Assembly (NCBI GenBank): GCA_019695295.1
Contig: JAIBAH010000042.1
Coordinates: 1-33,709, forward strand
Source of the DNA: Bacteroidia bacterium
Lineage (GTDB): Bacteria; Bacteroidota; Bacteroidia; J057
DNA: 33,709 nt
Direction of reading: 5' to 3'
A program made the position numbers and the translations under genes. Below are positions 33,301 through 33,709 of this stretch, in pieces; positions within the stretch are counted from its first letter, which is position 1; every line of letters starts with the position of its first letter. Under the pieces are notes generated by a model that made no database searches, had not been told where the DNA came from, and saw only the letters and a program-made list of their open reading frames with translations.

Positions 33301-33346
33301 AGAAGAGATAAAAAAACCCGAATGTAAAAGTTACCTTATTTTTCAT
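27317..33346 (-). CDS. Giant outer-membrane barrel plus coiled-coil protein, 2009 residues
   Basis: Residues 1-21 are a signal peptide (MKNKVTFTFGFFYLFFTFVC). Residues about 28-235 look like a small outer-membrane beta-barrel: alternating hydrophobic and polar strands with Gly/aromatic girdles (LGVNLTGTGYYGDINY, ASLPLGLGTELNLSPKVNLNLG, MLFSFAVGANFNL). A Pro-rich linker (about 240-260) and a helical part follow. Residues about 312-1885 are almost pure coiled coil with heptads of Leu/Ile and many Glu, Lys, Gln, Asn, Ser, broken by short Gly/Pro/Ser islands (for example GTTPAPGTSP). Residues about 1890-2009 form a separate mixed alpha/beta domain (FWDYQSDVMVDGSPCFPV, then GKMVYNNVIIPEIDP). A 174-residue offset internal duplication is visible. 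I know no named family with this layout. The barrel would sit in the outer membrane with the coil facing the periplasm or outside. Single-gene unit. Confidence 0.85.
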   Translation of the reverse strand: MKNKVTFTFGFFYLFFTFVCGQGVARTSKDNLTLGVNLTGTGYYGDINYNQSGAAKTFNVLPGMEASISKKTKGYFSPLGRFGYGRIVAQNPDLTPFYFGPTTDPNSYYEPPRYVRTDFVYLDGAVKASPFRDSDQLLKPYASLGLGGMLFFPFKNDTIPFKGFNPLRGEKFSTITASLPLGLGTELNLSPKVNLNLGTTLRIPMNDYMDLYGANLIPNRKKGSDMLFSFAVGANFNLNTPEPIPANPPRYYIPPTQDALPVDTTILASADPNVMAIILRQSPDFMAAKDYSVTTGYPEGMIPLAVLAQSLECDSIARLYDQRISSLYNENLQLRSQYKKLNFELEQAIAEGNNGGGVDNVKTDSLIRIIYNKENKVRELEKQIAELSPAAPVTSLGESEKIAEYQKEIIALKQEVADLKSGSTEGNETLGFTELQDKYNKLEEEKKSLDDQYAATQSQNAMMRKEIEDLRKSGSSGGPDLQAKVDSLIQENQRLLGDFEAMKKEYLVLRQDYDDLKASASDVAALRTQLNTLQTENTEFQAQTELLKKENDELKSQNLEDIKSKLDQATVYVDTMNVRYTRLQSVIENYESMLADAKRQNDDLELQIKQLQASAPSSNEADSVRTASFMAEIEELNMELTAERQQKKQFENDLSVANTRNKELEAENKTLKEGELDIAMSRIAVLEKENQELKSLNGMSNNQNDTLHQDSVLASSLYSQIEALKKDREELMTKNQELMRRMEISSASGTDSSSWVSRVAVVNHEKDSLQRVIDAFQTEQPEGSEQLLALQRENLQLKNENAAMLEVLEENKTAFAPMREKVAALETENASLGTEKQTLLAQITELQNTNTNLEKKISEVADASVTEQALNDTRTELDNVKREKENLSVEREKIISENTTLKFAVDSLNAIAMNTPMPSGVDSVKADAYLAQISVLKVQQDSLQRVIDAFSTENPDEQLTALQRENLQLKNENARMLEVLEGNKESFGPVREEMARLKDENIALSAEKSRLEQELALKSGTISCEELGLQVQQLEAENNLMRQQLAKSVVMQTQIVETQDLLVQKDITIANLQQKLTEVTVNSDVQEVVAIKDEEITTLTNQRNALQNKVDEVEKRLLVTENELNVALEKGGSPQLQAQVDALIEERDLYKKQYEEALAGTGTTPAPGTSPDVEKYQTQIAALETLNKQLSEENIKLREGASLPVENPDATALITKNEELTAEVARLNGVIAAKSEGNDGQVVAELNQQVSELTSENDNLRNQLKVQTSLTSGSVSEKDEMIMALNSKIAEKEDELLGARSQNNILVEERDRWKKLHDDIAGTGNPGSQPVVSGDDKDEQMLILKNQIAALTEENNKLKSQEPMPENEQLVALQQDVRVLTNRNEQLEEQIKDIQPAVENLMVENTSLKKELQTLKEEGAGSPKPNEEQNKQVVVLKKKLADAEEEIRNLMASKGEDLLVMYKEENDLFKQRINELQDENSNLKTQLENSGDGEIAILMQEKLELKEANETLKSEVEQLRNQPSSSGKEELIASLRGRIEAQDNEIQRLNDKVKNFSIPVSSEPSEYTKAEEAEALRKQNQELFDENESLRTALSNALNALYANQSAAAGVGNTAEYDRLKANYEQLMSEKTVLENQVLNLTEKLKTNMGTGDGDHDILVAQNSQLLDENTALKQRLSAISENPSSGSNPSSEELETLRKQNSDLNEEVIALQANVSRLNGEVEAYKNINVSAGGDPEIAKLMTENLTLKEQIEKNTEYVSNALDQHDKDLARIAELEQKVNSIPVVTVNTEDYDAQISSLKSENQNLKNQLAIAEQKGKNQPVASSTNPSSLNEAALSRRIAEVDARERRITQREEYIELKEEQLTLEDAKIKASAAREVELRLLEQDLKGFWDYQSDVMVDGSPCFPVSAFISKDEVMNRINDYFSAQGYKYQIIGGKMVYNNVIIPEIDPAKPVNIALYMMISSENNSKKVLQGAFQYAGDRTYITSDKYPAQSIRAVKLLQKVAQ
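30501..31045 (-). repeat. Internal duplication in the coiled coil, 522-base offset
   Basis: The segment beginning DSLQRVIDAF and continuing LALQRENLQLKNENA (or LTALQRENLQLKNENA) occurs twice, 174 residues apart, with one 23-base stretch identical at 30501-30523 and 31023-31045. Heptad composition alone would not give this identity. Confidence 0.85.
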
Positions 33347-33709
33347 TTTTTTTATGGGAGAATAATCAAAAATTTCTATTTTAAAAAGTCGGTATTAAAG
33401 TTTACTTCAAATTCTTTGCCAAAAAAAGAAATATTCGCCAATGTAATTATTTCGAAAAGAAATACCAAAAAAACTACATACTTATGTATTGATATTATTT
33501 TCTGATTATACTGTGATTATAACATCAAATACTCTTTTTGCTATTTATTTTTTACAGATTAAATATTTTTTACAAAAAAAGTTACAATTAAAAACAACTC
33601 TGAACAAAAAATAATTACATTTTTATTGAAAAATCTTACATCTTTTTATGTCATTCTCTATTTCTTAAAAAAAACTTTTAATGAGAGTCTTTTTTCCATT
33701 TTTGAGAAT
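33347..33709. other. AT-rich intergenic end of the window
   Basis: About 360 bases of very AT-rich sequence upstream of the giant gene. No convincing TAnnTTTG element is seen on the minus strand; the nearest is a TAAACTTTA stretch about 55 bases upstream of its start, a poor match. No terminator or repeat was found. Confidence 0.5.
33681..33709 (+). CDS. Possible gene start cut by the window edge
   Basis: An ATG at 33681 opens a frame reading MRVFFPFLR up to the edge. The basic residue followed by hydrophobic residues could be the start of a signal peptide. With only nine residues seen, this is a weak candidate and would be divergent from the giant gene. Confidence 0.2.

Overview
The window reads as a chromosomal segment of a member of the Bacteroidota. 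Three signs point there: two large secreted proteins end in type IX secretion (T9SS) C-terminal sorting domains (one also carries SprB-like repeats); TAnnTTTG-type -7 promoter elements recur upstream of genes; and several genes are typical of the phylum (fused alpha/beta 2-oxoacid dehydrogenase E1, a large DUF2723 membrane protein, a TPR-anchor gene followed by ribH). No insertion sequence, tRNA, rRNA, CRISPR array or phage module was seen. The order within the phylum cannot be fixed from the sequence alone.

Layout. 1-427 (-): truncated unknown gene. 708-3107 (+): FloA/flotillin-like membrane scaffold, much enlarged. 3228-6657 (+): T9SS-exported SprB-repeat protein, exported thioredoxin-fold protein, secreted DUF4412-like protein. 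6748-11052 (-): T9SS-exported subtilase-like protein. 11235-13049 (-): membrane-anchored PP2C phosphatase. 13336-13560 (+): small gene with its own strong terminator. 13665-14922 (-): parA plus a gene for a probable ribbon-helix-helix partner. 15069-15808 (-): rhodanese and hotdog thioesterase. 15880-16557 (+): SAM methyltransferase. 16691-19602 (+): fused E1 and a cyclase-family hydrolase. 19916-20377 (-): MarR regulator. 20869-21426 (+): lipoprotein. 21429-21797 (-): YraN. 22045-22662 (+): secreted unknown. 22719-25751 (-): DUF2723 membrane protein. 25878-27064 (-): TPR membrane protein and ribH. 27317-33346 (-): 2009-residue outer-membrane barrel plus giant coiled coil. A possible further gene begins at 33681 (+).

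What stands out is scaffold-like architecture. The FloA homologue has five tandem copies of a 32-residue unit that ordinary FloA has once, and a coiled coil of over 300 residues inserted inside its SPFH domain. At the other end of the window, a protein joins a predicted outer-membrane beta-barrel to about 1,570 residues of coiled coil and a small C-terminal domain. A third unusual unit is a ParA ATPase paired not with ParB but with a small protein whose tail carries a duplicated FLDxIGA motif and whose C-terminus looks like a ribbon-helix-helix. Most other genes look like ordinary housekeeping or envelope functions, set out in short transcription units separated by good intrinsic terminators.
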